64,000 nucleotides of DNA from Isochrysis galbana (Eukaryota > Haptophyta > Isochrysidales > Isochrysidaceae), in NCBI GenBank assembly GCA_018136815.1, contig CM030935.1:2674292-2738291 (forward strand). Reading direction: 5' to 3'. Under the pieces are notes generated by a model. It ran no database searches. It had not been told where the DNA came from and worked only from the letters and a program-made list of their open reading frames with translations. Shown here one piece after another: positions 31,344-41,632 of this stretch; within the stretch, counting starts at the first letter, position 1; every line of letters starts with the position of its first letter. Made by a program: the position numbers and the translations under genes.

Positions 31344-33780
31344 TTACGACGGCTTGCGGCGGCTCGCCTTACGTTTTAGCAGGTATACTAATGCCAAAAG
31401 TAGAAGCAGGGCGATCGGAACACCAACAGCGATGCCGATGATAGCACCCATGGGGAAATTTGCGTTCGGTGCTTGCGGCGGTGCCGAGGGCGAGGGCGAG
31501 GGCGAGGGCGAGGGCGAGGGCGACGTGGATGTGGCGATCTTCAAGCCATCCACGAGGGGATCATACAGCGCGGACCCCGAGAAGCGCGGGAAGCGGAAGG
31601 CAAACAGCTGCTTGGAGCCCTGCATAATAACCTTGGGATACCCTTCGGGCATCGGAATCCAAACACCGTTCACGAGGATCTCGTCTGAAAGCTCGAGAGT
31701 GATATTGGCACCATTGGCCGCATTGGTCGCGAGAGTATAACGCTTCTCCCCAGCCGACAGCGCCTCCGCCTCGGAGCCCTTGATCTGCATCCCAAATTCG
31801 AGGAACTCGCCCACATCACCCGCGCAAGCCCTTTCCTGTGCTGTTGCACCACCGCCTTGACCGTTCTCGCCGGAGCAGAATGGCCACGACGAGATAGAGA
31901 CCGAAAATTTGACGGTGCCTCCAGCCACAGCCCAAGATTCGTTTGCAGTCGGGGCGATGACGCCATCATACTTAAAGATGTGAGTCGCCACCTTGAGCTG
32001 GGAACCGCCGACGAGCTCCGTCCTGAAGTCCACTGCGTGAGAGGGAACCTCGTACTCCTCGCTGTCGCGGCCCGCGTCGATGGTAAAGTCTACGTTGGCG
32101 AAGGTGTCACGGCTGTGCTTACCGGAGTTTGGCCCTGAGTCGCCAACGACGTTGCCGTCTGCATCGAGCTCTCGGAGGTAGTCCATCTCGACCATGATCT
32201 CGTTGGGGCCATTGGAGAGCGTCATCTTCCCGGATTGGCCCTTTACTTCAACCGAGACACCATCGGCATAAAGTGAGCCTGGCGGTGGTGGTGACGGCGG
32301 TGACGGCGGCGCTGGCGGCGGAGGGGATGGTTCGGGTGGCGGAGGCGAGGGTGGAGGTGGCAGTGCGGGCGGGTCCGATGGCGAAGGGGTGGGGGGAGGC
32401 GCGGACGGTGGCGCGGACGGCGAGGGCGGAGGAGAGCTCGGGGGAGGGGGCATTTGTGGTGATGGGGGAGGGCTAGGAGGTGGCAGCCCAGGCGGAGGAG
32501 ACGAGGGCGGAGGAGGGACTTCCATGCCATTGACGACAGGATCGTAGAGCGCCGAGCCATTGAAGCGCGGGAAGCGGAAGGCGTAGAGCTGCTTAGCCCC
32601 ACGCATCACCACCTTGGGATATCCTTCGGGCATCGTCACCCAGGCACCGTTAATGTTGACCTCGTCGGATAGGTCGAGCGTGATGTTCGCTCCGGTTGCC
32701 GGGTTCGTTGCGAGCGTGTATCGTTTCCGGCCCGCGGGCAGCGCGGCGTCGCTCGAACCCTTGATCTCCATCCCAAACTCGAGGAACTCGCCAACATCGC
32801 CTGCGCATGCCGTCTGCTGCGCCGTTGCGCCGTTGCCCTGGCCGCTCTCACCAGAGCAAAATGGCCAGGATTCGACGAAGATCGAAAACTTCACGGTGCC
32901 TCCGCCGACCGTCCAAGACTCGTTCGCAGTGGGGGTGATGACGCCATCGTGCTCGAAGATATGGGTCGTCACGGTGAGCTGCGAGCCGCCGACAAGGACC
33001 GTCTTGAAGTCGACTGCGTGCGAAGGCACAATGTACTCGTTACTCACATATCCTCCTTCGAAGGTGAACTCTGTGTTGGCGAATGTACTTCGGCTGTGCT
33101 TGCCCTCGTTCGGACCTTTGTTGCCAACGACTGCTCCAGCGGCATCGAGCTCCTGGATGTAGTCCATCGCGACGGTGATCTCGTTTGGCCCGTTCGAGAG
33201 CGTCATCTTTCCTGATTGGCCGAGGACATCGACGGAGACGCCGCCTGCGTACAACGAGCCTGGCGGAAGGGACGGAGGCGGGGCTGACGGTGGCGGCGGT
33301 GAGGGCGGCGGCGAGGGCGGCGGAGGCGGCGAAGGCGGCATGGCGGGAGGTGGCACGGGCGGCGGCGGCGTGGGCGGCGGCGGCACGGGTGGCGGCGGCG
33401 TGTGTGGCGGCGGCACGGGTGGCGGCGGCGTGGGCGGCGGTGGCATGGGCGGCGGTGGCGTGGGCGACGGTGGGGGGTTGGTGGGAGCGATGGTGGTGGC
33501 GGAGACGGCGATGGCGGCATCGGGGGCGAAGAGGGCGGCGGCGTGGAGGGCGAGGGCGAGAGAGGCGAGGGCGAGGTGGGAAGCGGCGGTGATTGCGGGG
33601 CCGGAGGCGGTGGCGGCGGTGGCGGTGCGCGCGGCGTCGCGGATGGCGGATTGGGAGAGAGCGCCAAAGGGGTCGACGGAAGCGGCGGCGGCTCTGGTGG
33701 CGCAACTGGGAGGGGGACGGCGGGGGGTACGGGCGGGGTCGCCGGCAGCTGCGCGAGCGCGAGTGCAGACTGCCACATCA
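31344..33780 (-). CDS. Proline-rich two-domain cell-surface protein, type I membrane
   Basis: Reads, from the N side: a proline-rich rod (SPTPPPPMPPPPTPPPPVP and on, ~33480-33262), a ~245-residue domain (SLYAGGVSVDVLGQSGKMTL to FPRFNGSALYDPVVNG, 33261-32525), a second proline-rich linker (32524-32278), a second copy of the domain (SLYADGVSVEVKGQSGKMTL to SALYDPLVDG, 32277-31540), a short SPSP linker, a membrane helix (GAIIGIAVGVPIALLLLLAL) and a basic tail KRKASRRKPS. The two domains are ~70% alike by eye, each with conserved cysteines (FCSGE...CAGDVG) and NESW glycosylation-like sites. I do not know this domain. The layout recalls pherophorin/extensin-type algal wall proteins. The true start is unclear: one frame offers MWQSALALAQLPATPP at ~33778, another runs open to 34181. 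Confidence 0.75.
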
Positions 33781-35650
33781 GACGGCGGAAGGCTGGGCGA
33801 GTGGCGGCGTGCAGGCTGCGCGGGGGGGGGGGGTGTTTGGCGTCGGTGGCGTCGTCTGCCGATCGATGGCCGCTCCCGCCACTCAGGTAGAGAGAGTGAG
33901 AGAGAGTGAGAGAGGGGAAGAGAGTGCGAGGAAATGAGGCTGAGGGGGCTTGCGATGATCACGTAAATGGGAGGAGAGAATCTGAGAGAAACATGCGGGG
34001 CTCCTTGGGGGGTGGGGCAGACTCGGCGACGGGGGGGGCGGGGCGGCGGGGGGAGAGAGGAGGGCGAGGACGGAAAGGAGAGCACTCCCCCCCCACGTGA
34101 GACGGAGGCCGTGGGGAGGGGAGAGAGAGAAGAGAAGAGTGAAGAGAGGAGATAGGGCGTGCAGAAAGTCGCCCTCCTCATATAATCCGTGCTTCCCTCG
34201 AGCGAGATCGAGGAGAGAAGAGAGAAGAGAGACGAGACCTCTGAGAGAGAAGAGAGACGAGATCTCTAAGAGAGAAGAGAGACGAGAGAGAGGGCGTGTG
34301 CAGAAAGATCGCCCTTCCTCCTCTCCTCATCTTCCCACTCTCTCTCTCTGTGCTTCCGAGGGGCGAGATCTAAGAGAGAAGAGGCGAGAGAGTAGAGCAG
34401 AGAGCACTTGAACGGACTGCCGAGGAAGACGCGGCGAGACTTGCCTGCGGGTGCTCGCAGTGTGTGGTTGCCCCCCCCCACGCCGAGGAGAAGGAAGGCG
34501 AGCGACGGCGGGCGCGGGCTGGGCAAGCACGCGCGGGGGGGAGGGGGGCGGGGGGGGGGGGGGGGGGGGGAGGCTTGTGCCTGGGGGGGGGGGGGGAGGA
34601 AAGCGAGAAGCCTTCAAAGAGAGCAGTTCTCTCTCTCCTGTCGGAGGCAAAGGGCGGTGCGACTACTATTGTAGTACTCCACCCTTCACACACGCTACAA
34701 AACGATCGACAATCGTCAACCGTCGCGATCGTCTTCTGGGGTTTCTAGGCGGAGGTTTAGAGTGTTTCGGGGTGGTTGGGTTTGGGTCTGCAGCGTGGTT
34801 GGGCGGGTCGTCTCGCGCGGGGGAACACAGTGCGCGTCTCGGGGGTCTCGCGCCGGCTTGGCGCGGGCACTGGCAGACTCGCAGCCCCCCCCAAGCCCCG
34901 TGCCCCGTGCTCAGCTCTGCTGCCAACGCGTGTTGTGTGTTGTGCTGTATTGTGGGACCACAACCACAATAGCGTGCGCCTCGTGCGGGGGGCGCCTAAG
35001 CGCGCCTTGCGCACTTGCACTTACCACTTGAAGGGGCACTTAGCATCCGCATCCATACGATTGCACGCAGGCAGCCTACAACCTACACAGCAGCGCCGCA
35101 GCGCCTATACAGATACAACCTACGCAATGACGCACTGCGCATAGGTGTTCTGTATGTGTAAGTATAAGCAACAAAAGCAACAAAACGGATCGTCCAAGTC
35201 GAGCGTTAGTTGGAAACAAAACTAATCCTCACCCTTGCGCTGAAAATGAGGACGCCGCCTGCGATACCGTTGTTTGACGGAAGACGAGCTCCGGCGACAG
35301 GCGACCCCCAAAACCCAAAACCAGAACCGACCCCCCACTATATTTTCTATTTTCCTCTTTGTTGCACGGACTTGTACGAGCAATGAAAAGATCCTTTTGC
35401 AGAATGTGTTTTCCTCGGGTTCTCGGGTTTCATCCAGCTTTACTCGGTAGTCGAGCAAGTGAAATCCCCGGAGTGAAACCCGAGTGAAACCCGAGTGAAA
35501 GCATCGCAAAACCCCTCTGTTGCACTCGATTGCCTCGCCCTGTCTTAGGTACTCCTCAAGTAGGCCTCCCGCGCTCGCGGCCTCTCCCACTCGCTCGTTC
35601 GTCCTTTCCCCTCCCCTCGGGCGAGCTCTCGCCGTCCACCACCCGGACTA
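33781..35650. other. Low-complexity region, no gene recognised
   Basis: 33880-34420 is GA-rich with repeated GAGAGAAGAG units. A G run lies at about 34548-34570 and again near 34585. Near 35470-35500 the word GAGTGAAACCC is repeated three times. A 122-codon minus-strand frame at 35222-35590 has no recognisable motif. Pyrimidine-rich sequence (35575-35640) leads into the next gene. Confidence 0.5.
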
Positions 35651-35762
35651 GTTGGTGAACGTTCGCGTGTGTCCACGCCTGCTGTTCAGTCCCCAGCGTT
35701 CGCGCGTGCGCACGAGCGCTCGGCCGTGGCTCCATCCTCGTGGCAAGGGCGAGGCGCTGTGC

Positions 35763-36878
35763 ATGCGGGCGCTGTGCAGCTCCACGGTCCGCGCGCTATG
35801 TGGCTCGTGCACCTCAACGGAGTCCAGCGCACGAAGCTGCAGGGGGTTTCGCGCGTTGGTGGCCAAAGGCGATGAGGCGACTGCCATCCACACCTTTGGC
35901 TCTCTCACTGAGCTGCCGCGGCAGGATCCAGAGGCAGATGTGGAGGTTGAGATCAGCCACTCCGACCTGAACTACAAGGACGCCATGATTGTGCTCGGAC
36001 GTAAAGGCGTTGTCAAAGGCTGGCCCATCGTGCCCGGCATCGACTTTGCTGGGACGGTCCGGTCCTCGAGCTCCTCGCTCTTCCAAGGGGGAGACCAAGT
36101 GGTGCTCACTGGGAACAAGGCGGGGCAGTTCTTCGATGGTGGCTACTCCCAGAGAGCTGCTTGCCAGGCAGGCTGGCTAGTTCCTATTCCGAAGCCGTTC
36201 AGTGCGCTGGATGCGATGACTCTTGGGACAGCAGGCATTACTGCGATGATGTGCGTTTCTCACCTCGAAGCAGCAGGTGGCGTGAGGCCCTCCAAGGGCA
36301 AGGTGCTCGTCACTGGTGCAGCGGGTGGGCTAGGGCAGGTGGCAATCGCGATCCTTGCTGCGAAAGGGTATGAAGTTGTCGCGTCCACCGGACGTGCAAA
36401 TGTCGAAGGTAGCCGACTGCGGGCGCTCGGCGCCAGCGAGGTCATTGGGCGTCTACCTCCTTCAAACAAGCCTCTACAATCGCAACAATGGATCGGGGTG
36501 GTCGACTCAGTTGGCGGAGACACGCTAGCTTCTGCCCTCGCGAGCACCGCATACAATGGCGCCGTGGCTTCCACCGGAGTCGCGGGTGGGGGGGAGCTAA
36601 AGACGACGGTGTACCCATTCATCCTGCGAGGGATCCGGCTACTTGGGGTGGATTCGACTCTCCCGTGGAATATCGAAGGTTATCCGGCCGAACGCAAACG
36701 ATGGGAGGAGTACCGGGCTGAACGCCAGGCGCTTTGGGCGGACTTGGCACAGCTGATATCTCTCTCAACCCTCGAGCAGCTCCGCACAGATGCGATCCCA
36801 CTGGAGCAAGTTGTAGGCATGTCGCGAGAGATATTGGCAGGCAGAGTGGCTGGTCGGGTGGTGGTGATTCCAAATTGA
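35763..36878 (+). CDS. AcuI/YhdH-type NADPH-dependent acrylyl-CoA reductase (MDR quinone-oxidoreductase family)
   Basis: 371 residues from the first in-frame ATG (35763); the frame is open without ATG to 35652. Medium-chain dehydrogenase/reductase: N-terminal GroES-like part with VEVEISHSDLNYKDAM, VPGIDFAGTV and GDQVVLTG, then the nucleotide-binding core VLVTGAAGGLGQVAIAILAA (about residues 180-199) and VVDSVGGDTLASALA. The C-terminal pattern PFILRGIRLLGVDS and LAGRVAGRVVV is what I know from bacterial AcuI/YhdH. It would reduce acryloyl-CoA to propionyl-CoA, the step that detoxifies acrylate made from DMSP, or act on related enones. The first ~30 residues (MRALCSSTVRALCGSCTSTE) are Ser/Cys/Arg-rich, a possible organelle presequence. 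No introns. No zinc-ligand set, as expected for this branch. Confidence 0.88.
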   Translation: MRALCSSTVRALCGSCTSTESSARSCRGFRALVAKGDEATAIHTFGSLTELPRQDPEADVEVEISHSDLNYKDAMIVLGRKGVVKGWPIVPGIDFAGTVRSSSSSLFQGGDQVVLTGNKAGQFFDGGYSQRAACQAGWLVPIPKPFSALDAMTLGTAGITAMMCVSHLEAAGGVRPSKGKVLVTGAAGGLGQVAIAILAAKGYEVVASTGRANVEGSRLRALGASEVIGRLPPSNKPLQSQQWIGVVDSVGGDTLASALASTAYNGAVASTGVAGGGELKTTVYPFILRGIRLLGVDSTLPWNIEGYPAERKRWEEYRAERQALWADLAQLISLSTLEQLRTDAIPLEQVVGMSREILAGRVAGRVVVIPN

Positions 36879-37939
36879 AGGTTAGTCTTCGCCTCCGCCT
36901 TTGCCGTCGTTGTCTACTTGCGTCACATCGCATATCTACAATGCTCGACTAGGCGAATGCGAAAAAACGCGCCTGAAGATTTGGGGCAAACGCCTAGCTT
37001 AGGCACGGCACTATCTACTAGAAAAAAATTCTTAATATTCTCGCATCGCTCGCACGTGGCCGTGGTTTCTAGTACGAAGGCCCACGCGCCCGCTCCCTTC
37101 TCGCTCCCTCCTTCCACCTTGCGGCAACTCCCCTTGTGCTCTACTTTAAAAAAATATTCTTGAAGGTGTCTACTACTTTGCTATCCCCCGTCCCTCTCGT
37201 CGGGGACTTCCCCTGACATCGCCCTTGCCCCACCCTCGCTCCCCCTTCGCCCCCCCCTCGGTCCTTTTTGTTCGGTTTTGGGGGGTCGACCAATGTGCAC
37301 TACTTTCGGTCTGGCGTCGGGGGAGGGGGGGGGCGGGCCTTTTGGCTCGCAGTTGTTATGAGGCGCTTCGGGTCGCGTCTCTTTGTGGGGGCCCAGCCTT
37401 GCGGCTTCCCCCTATGGGTGGGTCGTTTGGGAGTCCCTCCTCCCTTGTAGCCAAGGCGCTATCCCTGGTCGCTCGCGTGTTCGTTGTTTTCTTGTATGAG
37501 GATGATGTGTTCGATCTCTAGTTTTTGTGTTATTATTTTTAGGGTGTGGCTTGGTGCTAGTGTATCGTTGTCTATTACGTCGAAGAGAGGGCGGAAGTCG
37601 TTGTGTCGCATTCGCGAATCGACACTCGTTCGGCTTCTCATCGTCGTTCGGCATTTATCGTTATAATTCTCTGCTTTCTCTCGTTCTCGGTCAAAAGCTT
37701 CGCTTGGATGCATGGGATCGTAGGTTGTGGAGCGCCCTCTCTCTTTCTCTCGAAAGAGAAGGGAAGTTTCCCCACCTTTCTTCCTCCCAGGCGCCTCGCA
37801 AATAGGTTTAATTTGCTATCTTCCCTGCGCTTCTTTATCTGCTTCTGGGGGCAATCAGGTTTAATTTGCAATCTCATCGCATCTTCCCCTTAGGCACATC
37901 GCACTCCTTTCGTCTTATTTGGTAGGTCTCTTGGAATCC
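36879..37939. other. Intergenic with repeat-family motifs
   Basis: 36879-37021: nothing recognised. 37022-37055 holds an A-run followed by ATTCTTAATATTCTCGC. 37145-37360 is a repeat pair of 54725-54945. Near 37603 the word TGTCGCATTC equals the first ten bases of the 13-kb element's LTR, and 'aggtttaatttgc' (twice, near 37804 and 37857) also occurs in that LTR, so a decayed relative's LTR may lie just before the gypsy fragment at 37940. Confidence 0.45.
37145..37360 (+). repeat. Unclassified dispersed repeat (copy of 54725-54945)
   Basis: Shared order with 54725-54945: AAAAAAATATTCTTGAAG, TACT(T/A)..TTGCTATCC, CCTGACATCGCC, GTTCGGTTT(T/C)GGGGGGTC, TGTACACTACTTT-like, and GGGCGGGCCTTTTG. Non-coding. 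The function of the family is unknown. Confidence 0.7.
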
Positions 37940-38357
37940 TGCGTAGCAAGATTGCCTCCAAGAAAGTCGAGGCGGGACGCTCGATCGATCCGCGTCACAT
38001 CAACTCGCTCGAAAAGGTCCGCTCGTTTCTCGGTCTTTGCTCGTATTACCGTCGGTTCATCAAGGGCTTCGCGCACGTCGCGGCCCCTCTCACCGACCTC
38101 ACGCGTACGGGTGTCGATGTGGCCACCGTCTCCCAGTCGCCTGAGTGTCAGACAGCGATCCGTCGCCTCATCGACCTCATCACGTCTGCTCCAGTATTGC
38201 CTGCGCCTCGTCACGACAAGGAGTTCATCGTCAAGACGGACGCGGCCAGTACCCTGGGTATTGGCGGTATCTTGTCGCAAGTTGACGATCATGGCCATGA
38301 GCATGTCGTCGCGTATTACGGTCGCCGTCTCACCGCCGCGGAGCGTCATTGGACCAA
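37940..38357 (+). pseudogene. Ty3/gypsy RT thumb plus RNase H start, truncated
   Basis: One open frame without a start: DPRHINSLEKVRSFLGLCSY, YRRFIKGFAHVAAPLTDL (RT thumb/connection), then RHDKEFIVKTDAASTLGIGG and AYYGRRLTAAERHWT (RNase H start). It stops abruptly after ERHWT at ~38357, where the LINE-like sequence on the other strand begins. The RNase H segment matches the fragment at 16598-16792. It differs from the 13-kb element (KGFAHVAAPL versus RQFAAKAAPL), so it is a second gypsy family. Confidence 0.85.
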
Positions 38358-39100
38358 TCGAATGTTATGCTGTCGAAGTGTATTCTGTAGAAGTCCGTTA
38401 GAATATATCTCCATGCTAGGATGTAAAGTATCTCTCTAGAGTGTGGCGAGTGGGTGTTAGGGAGTATGAACAATCTATCTACGGCTTGGTCGGTAGTGGT
38501 CGAAACGTGTTGGGTTGGATGGTAGTCCGTTAATTCGTGTATCATGTCAAATATGTCGTCCAGCGCCGGGCATGTCCCTAGGTGTGTAGAGGGTTCGTGT
38601 GATAGTTTGCAGAGTCGGCATGTCGGGTCTCTTCCGGGGAATCTGTTGTGCGTTCCAATCCGTCGATGCGTGATGTGCTGGAAGTGTAGGTATGAGTCTC
38701 TCGCTGTCATCATCGGGGAAGTGTATATGCGTGCCGGATGCTTCCATGTGTTTGTGTTGACCGGGAGTCTATCTTTCCATCTTTGAGGTCCGTTTTGGGT
38801 TCGGGTTTTGGCGTGAAGTTTCTGAAGAGCTTTCGTTAGGTGGCTCACTTCCGTTTTGTCTAGTGGTGTGCTCCCGTCTAGTGCGTACTCTTCCGGCAGG
38901 GGGAATTCCAGCGTCCTGTTTCCTTTGTATCCTTCCCCCCATTTAGCGGGGGGGTATATGTCTAGGTCGGTGGGTGTGCCTTGTAGCCGTTCTCCTATTA
39001 TGGGCGTGCCCAGGTACGACAGTTCAACTTCAAACCAGGCTCCCTTCCCGTGCTGCCTCCGGTCGCTCGTCCCGTTCCTCTCGCCCCGCTTTTCATACAT
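38358..39100 (-). pseudogene. LINE-like retroelement C-terminal ORF2 segment (copy 2, best preserved)
   Basis: About 250 codons uninterrupted on the minus strand. Features: LSYLGTPIIG, TKALQKLHAKT...RWKDRLPV, SYLHFQHITHRRIGTHNRFP, zinc-finger-like CRLCKLSHEPSTHLGTC, and LYILAWRYILTDFYRI near the end. This is the region after RT in LINE ORF2 proteins. The matching blocks at 185-920 and 44637-45015 define a family. The 3' (C-terminal) end abuts a gypsy fragment exactly, and the 5' side ends at about 39100 without RT. Probably a 5'-truncated insertion, as is usual for LINEs. Confidence 0.65.
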
Positions 39101-39710
39101 CCCATGTTACAGAGTCACAACCACAACCTCACACAAACCCACCACAGCTATTCCACAGCCCACCACATGGTAGCGGAGGGGTGTCGCCCACACCTCTCGA
39201 GTCACTCTCAGATCAAGTCACACAAGACACACTCACCTCCTCTGACCCGCCCACACACGACGCCACTGCACAGCAGCAACAGCACCCAACCCATCACAGC
39301 TGTCAATCCCACCCCTCCAACCCTCCACAGCAATCAGCCCACAAGCCCCACCCTCAACAGCCGCCGCCCCCCATGGGCGAACTAAGTATAAACTTAATTA
39401 ATTGGCATACGCCAAAGTTTTGATCTTGAGCACCCCAAATTTTGAGGTTAAAATTTGCAACTAACTTACTTTACAGTTGGTTGCCATGGAGCGCGCCGCC
39501 GCTCCCCACCTATCCTTCGGCCCCCCCGCAGAGGGCGCCCCCTCAGTATCCACGGATCTGTCGCAGGCGAAGCGACCGCGTCCGCCCGCGGAGGCGGAGG
39601 CCGAGCAGGTGAGTGCGACTTCTGTCGCGCCACACGCCACACGGCCCGTGGCCTCGGCCACACCAGGCACAGCAGCCATGCTGGCCCGCCACATGGTCAC
39701 ATGGTGGGCC

Positions 39711-39830
39711 ACACTAGCTAATTGGACACAACTTTTCAGTCCCGGAATCCCGCCATGCCTGACGAGCCAGGTGTCCGAGTGATACCGGGGGGAGGAGGCA
39801 CTGCCCCCTCCCCTCGATATTAGTTAGGTG
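39711..39830 (+). repeat. Unclassified dispersed repeat (inverted copy at 60320-60440)
   Basis: Shares ACAACTTTTCAGTC(C/A)CGG, AATCCCGCCATGCCTGACGA, GCCAGGTGT and CGAGTG(A/C)TACCG with the reverse complement of 60320-60440. Conservation is high over ~60 bp. Non-coding as far as visible. Confidence 0.75.
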
Positions 39831-40301
39831 GCGTTCCGTCGAAAGAGAGAGGACCACGCGAATGTTTTATTTTACTATAAAGTGTGATTAGAAACGAGAA
39901 CGTCTTATTTTTACACTATCTATGAAGTGTGATTAGAGTTATTGATTTCCTCGGCACATGGCCGCTAAGGTGCGCCGCTGAGCGCAAGGCGCGGTGCAGG
40001 CTAATCGCTGAGCCGGCGCTTGTCCTCTGGGCCGGTCTGTTTCTCCGTCGGTCTCTCTTTCCGTGTCATGCTCATCGTGAAATGCTCAACCCCCATTACT
40101 CGATGCAGAGTCGACTGCCAAAGGAGGAGTTGGGCGGGCTTCAAGTGCTCCCATTCAAACTAATCATTGCCGTGACCACTGGCATCCACTTTCTTCAAGT
40201 AGAGGAGTACCTCAGCCTGAATGACATGCCGTGCTCCATGTCGTATCACACTTTGCCCAAACTTAGATATATTGGGACGAGAACGTCGGGCTCCGCACGA
40301 A

Positions 40302-40408
40302 GAAGAAGCAGGCGTGCACCCAATCAACAGTCGACGAGGCTAAGGGGATATGACTCCGGACAAAGAAGAAGCTGCACCCAATCAACAGTCGATGAGGCTA
40401 AGGGGATA
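40302..40408 (+). repeat. Two-unit tandem duplication
   Basis: GAAGAAGC(aggcg)TGCACCC followed by CAATCAACAGTCGA(C/T)GAGG and CTAAGGGGATA occurs at ~40302-40350 and again at ~40365-40408, about 62 bp apart. Confidence 0.8.
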
Positions 40409-41059
40409 AGACGGAGAGAAGGAACGTGCAAAGAAAAACCTGACATACATGCAGGATCGGGACGAAGGGAGCGATGGAGGCATCGGCATTAAAGTGCTTA
40501 TTCGTACACATCCAGGCTAGATCGACGCCGTGCACGCCCTGCAGCCTCAGATATTCTCAAACATTTTGTACGCGCCAATGGCACGGAAACCGTGCCGTCG
40601 CAGCACTCAGATGTTCCTCCCAGGCCTTGGCACGTCGCGATCTCGAGCTCTCGCATGGGTGATATCGTGTGCATGAGCACCGAGGCTGCCGGCCCTGCAA
40701 TCACCTTGCGTTTCACGGCCACGAGAGCCACTAGAGGAGACGGAGATGGAGGCGGTGGTGGCCACGCTACGCTGCCAGTCCACCCACCACCCGAGGCGCG
40801 TCGGCACCCACTGTGAGGTTTTTTTCTTATGGGAGGAGTAGATCACCAGGGGACTTTAGACTTTAGTTTGCGCTAGTGAACGGCGACGGAGCAGCGAGGG
40901 GGGCACGCTAGACCGGAGATAAGAGGGAGGCAGTTAGTATTATACTGCATGTACACCAAGCACCCCCCCCCCGCCGAGGGGAAGGCCAGTGACCCCCTCC
41001 CTCTTTTCGCCTCTCGCGCCCCGCACCGCCCAAGCTCTCTCCCCTCTCACATCACACCT

Positions 41060-41458
41060 AAAAAAACCTTTTAATATTCTTACCGCACTCGCGGCGAATG
41101 GAACCACTACACCACTACCCACTACAAGTAGCACGTAGCATACTCTCTACACCCCCATTCCCCCGGCCCTTCTCCCCCCGCCATCAGGCGGCTCCCCCCG
41201 TACACTACTAGGGGGATTGGGGTGGAGGGCTTAGATATGGTCCGGTGGCCCGCGCCCCCCCCCGGTGATCTTTCCCCCCCTTCCTCCTGTGTCTCCGAGT
41301 GGGCGGCCGACTCTGTCTCGTCTTACCCTGTAAACTGTAAACAGGCGCGAGACTTACCGATTTTCCGGTGAGCGGAGCTCTCGCTCGCGCCCACCCCCTT
41401 CTCCGCGCTCTCTCTCCCCTCTCCTGCAGGCACGCGCGATGGCGCGCCTGCGGCAGGC
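41060..41458 (+). repeat. Unclassified dispersed repeat (copy of 23405-23905)
   Basis: Second copy of the family described at 23405. It opens AAAAAACCTTTTAATATTCT then TACCGCAC and includes GCTTAGATATGGTC, CTGTAAACAGGCG and CTGCAGGCACGCGCGATGGC. It is followed directly by a decayed MITE A-like fragment. Confidence 0.75.
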
Positions 41459-41471
41459 CTCCAGCCCCGGA

Positions 41472-41620
41472 TGGGCCGTCAGTGCGCAAGCTTACAGTCC
41501 GTGTGGAGCTTACACTGATATCAGTACTTACATCAGTACTAACATCAGCTTACGCTCTAAAAACAAAACCCATTATAACTTCTAACTTCTAGTCTTCTAA
41601 TAACTAATGACACATATCAC
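41472..41620 (-). repeat. Decayed fragment related to MITE family A
   Basis: Contains AAGCTTAC, AGCTTACAC, TATCAGTACTTACATCAGTA and TTATAACTTCTA in the same order as 59800-59895 of the minus-oriented MITE A copy. The terminal CCTAGTTGGG is missing. Confidence 0.5.
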
Positions 41621-41632
41621 GTCTCGCTACTA

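Larger units (their letters stand above)
39101..41059. other. Repeat-rich intergenic region, no gene recognised
   Basis: 39120-39360 is CA-rich simple-sequence-like. A family E end lies at 39380-39399. 39483-39530 matches the inverse of 23850-23905 (ATGGAGCGCGCCGCCGC). 39711-39830 pairs with 60320-60440. 39834 shows GGCGTTCCGTCGAAAG. 40302-40408 is a tandem duplication. A 187-codon plus frame (39929-40492) includes LPKEELGGLQVLPFKLIIAV, which looks protein-like, but I cannot assign it. Confidence 0.45.

Noticed and set aside
33175-33909. Gly-rich plus-strand frames opposite the surface-protein gene
   Set aside because: They are complements of the (CCN)n proline codons and have no independent protein features.
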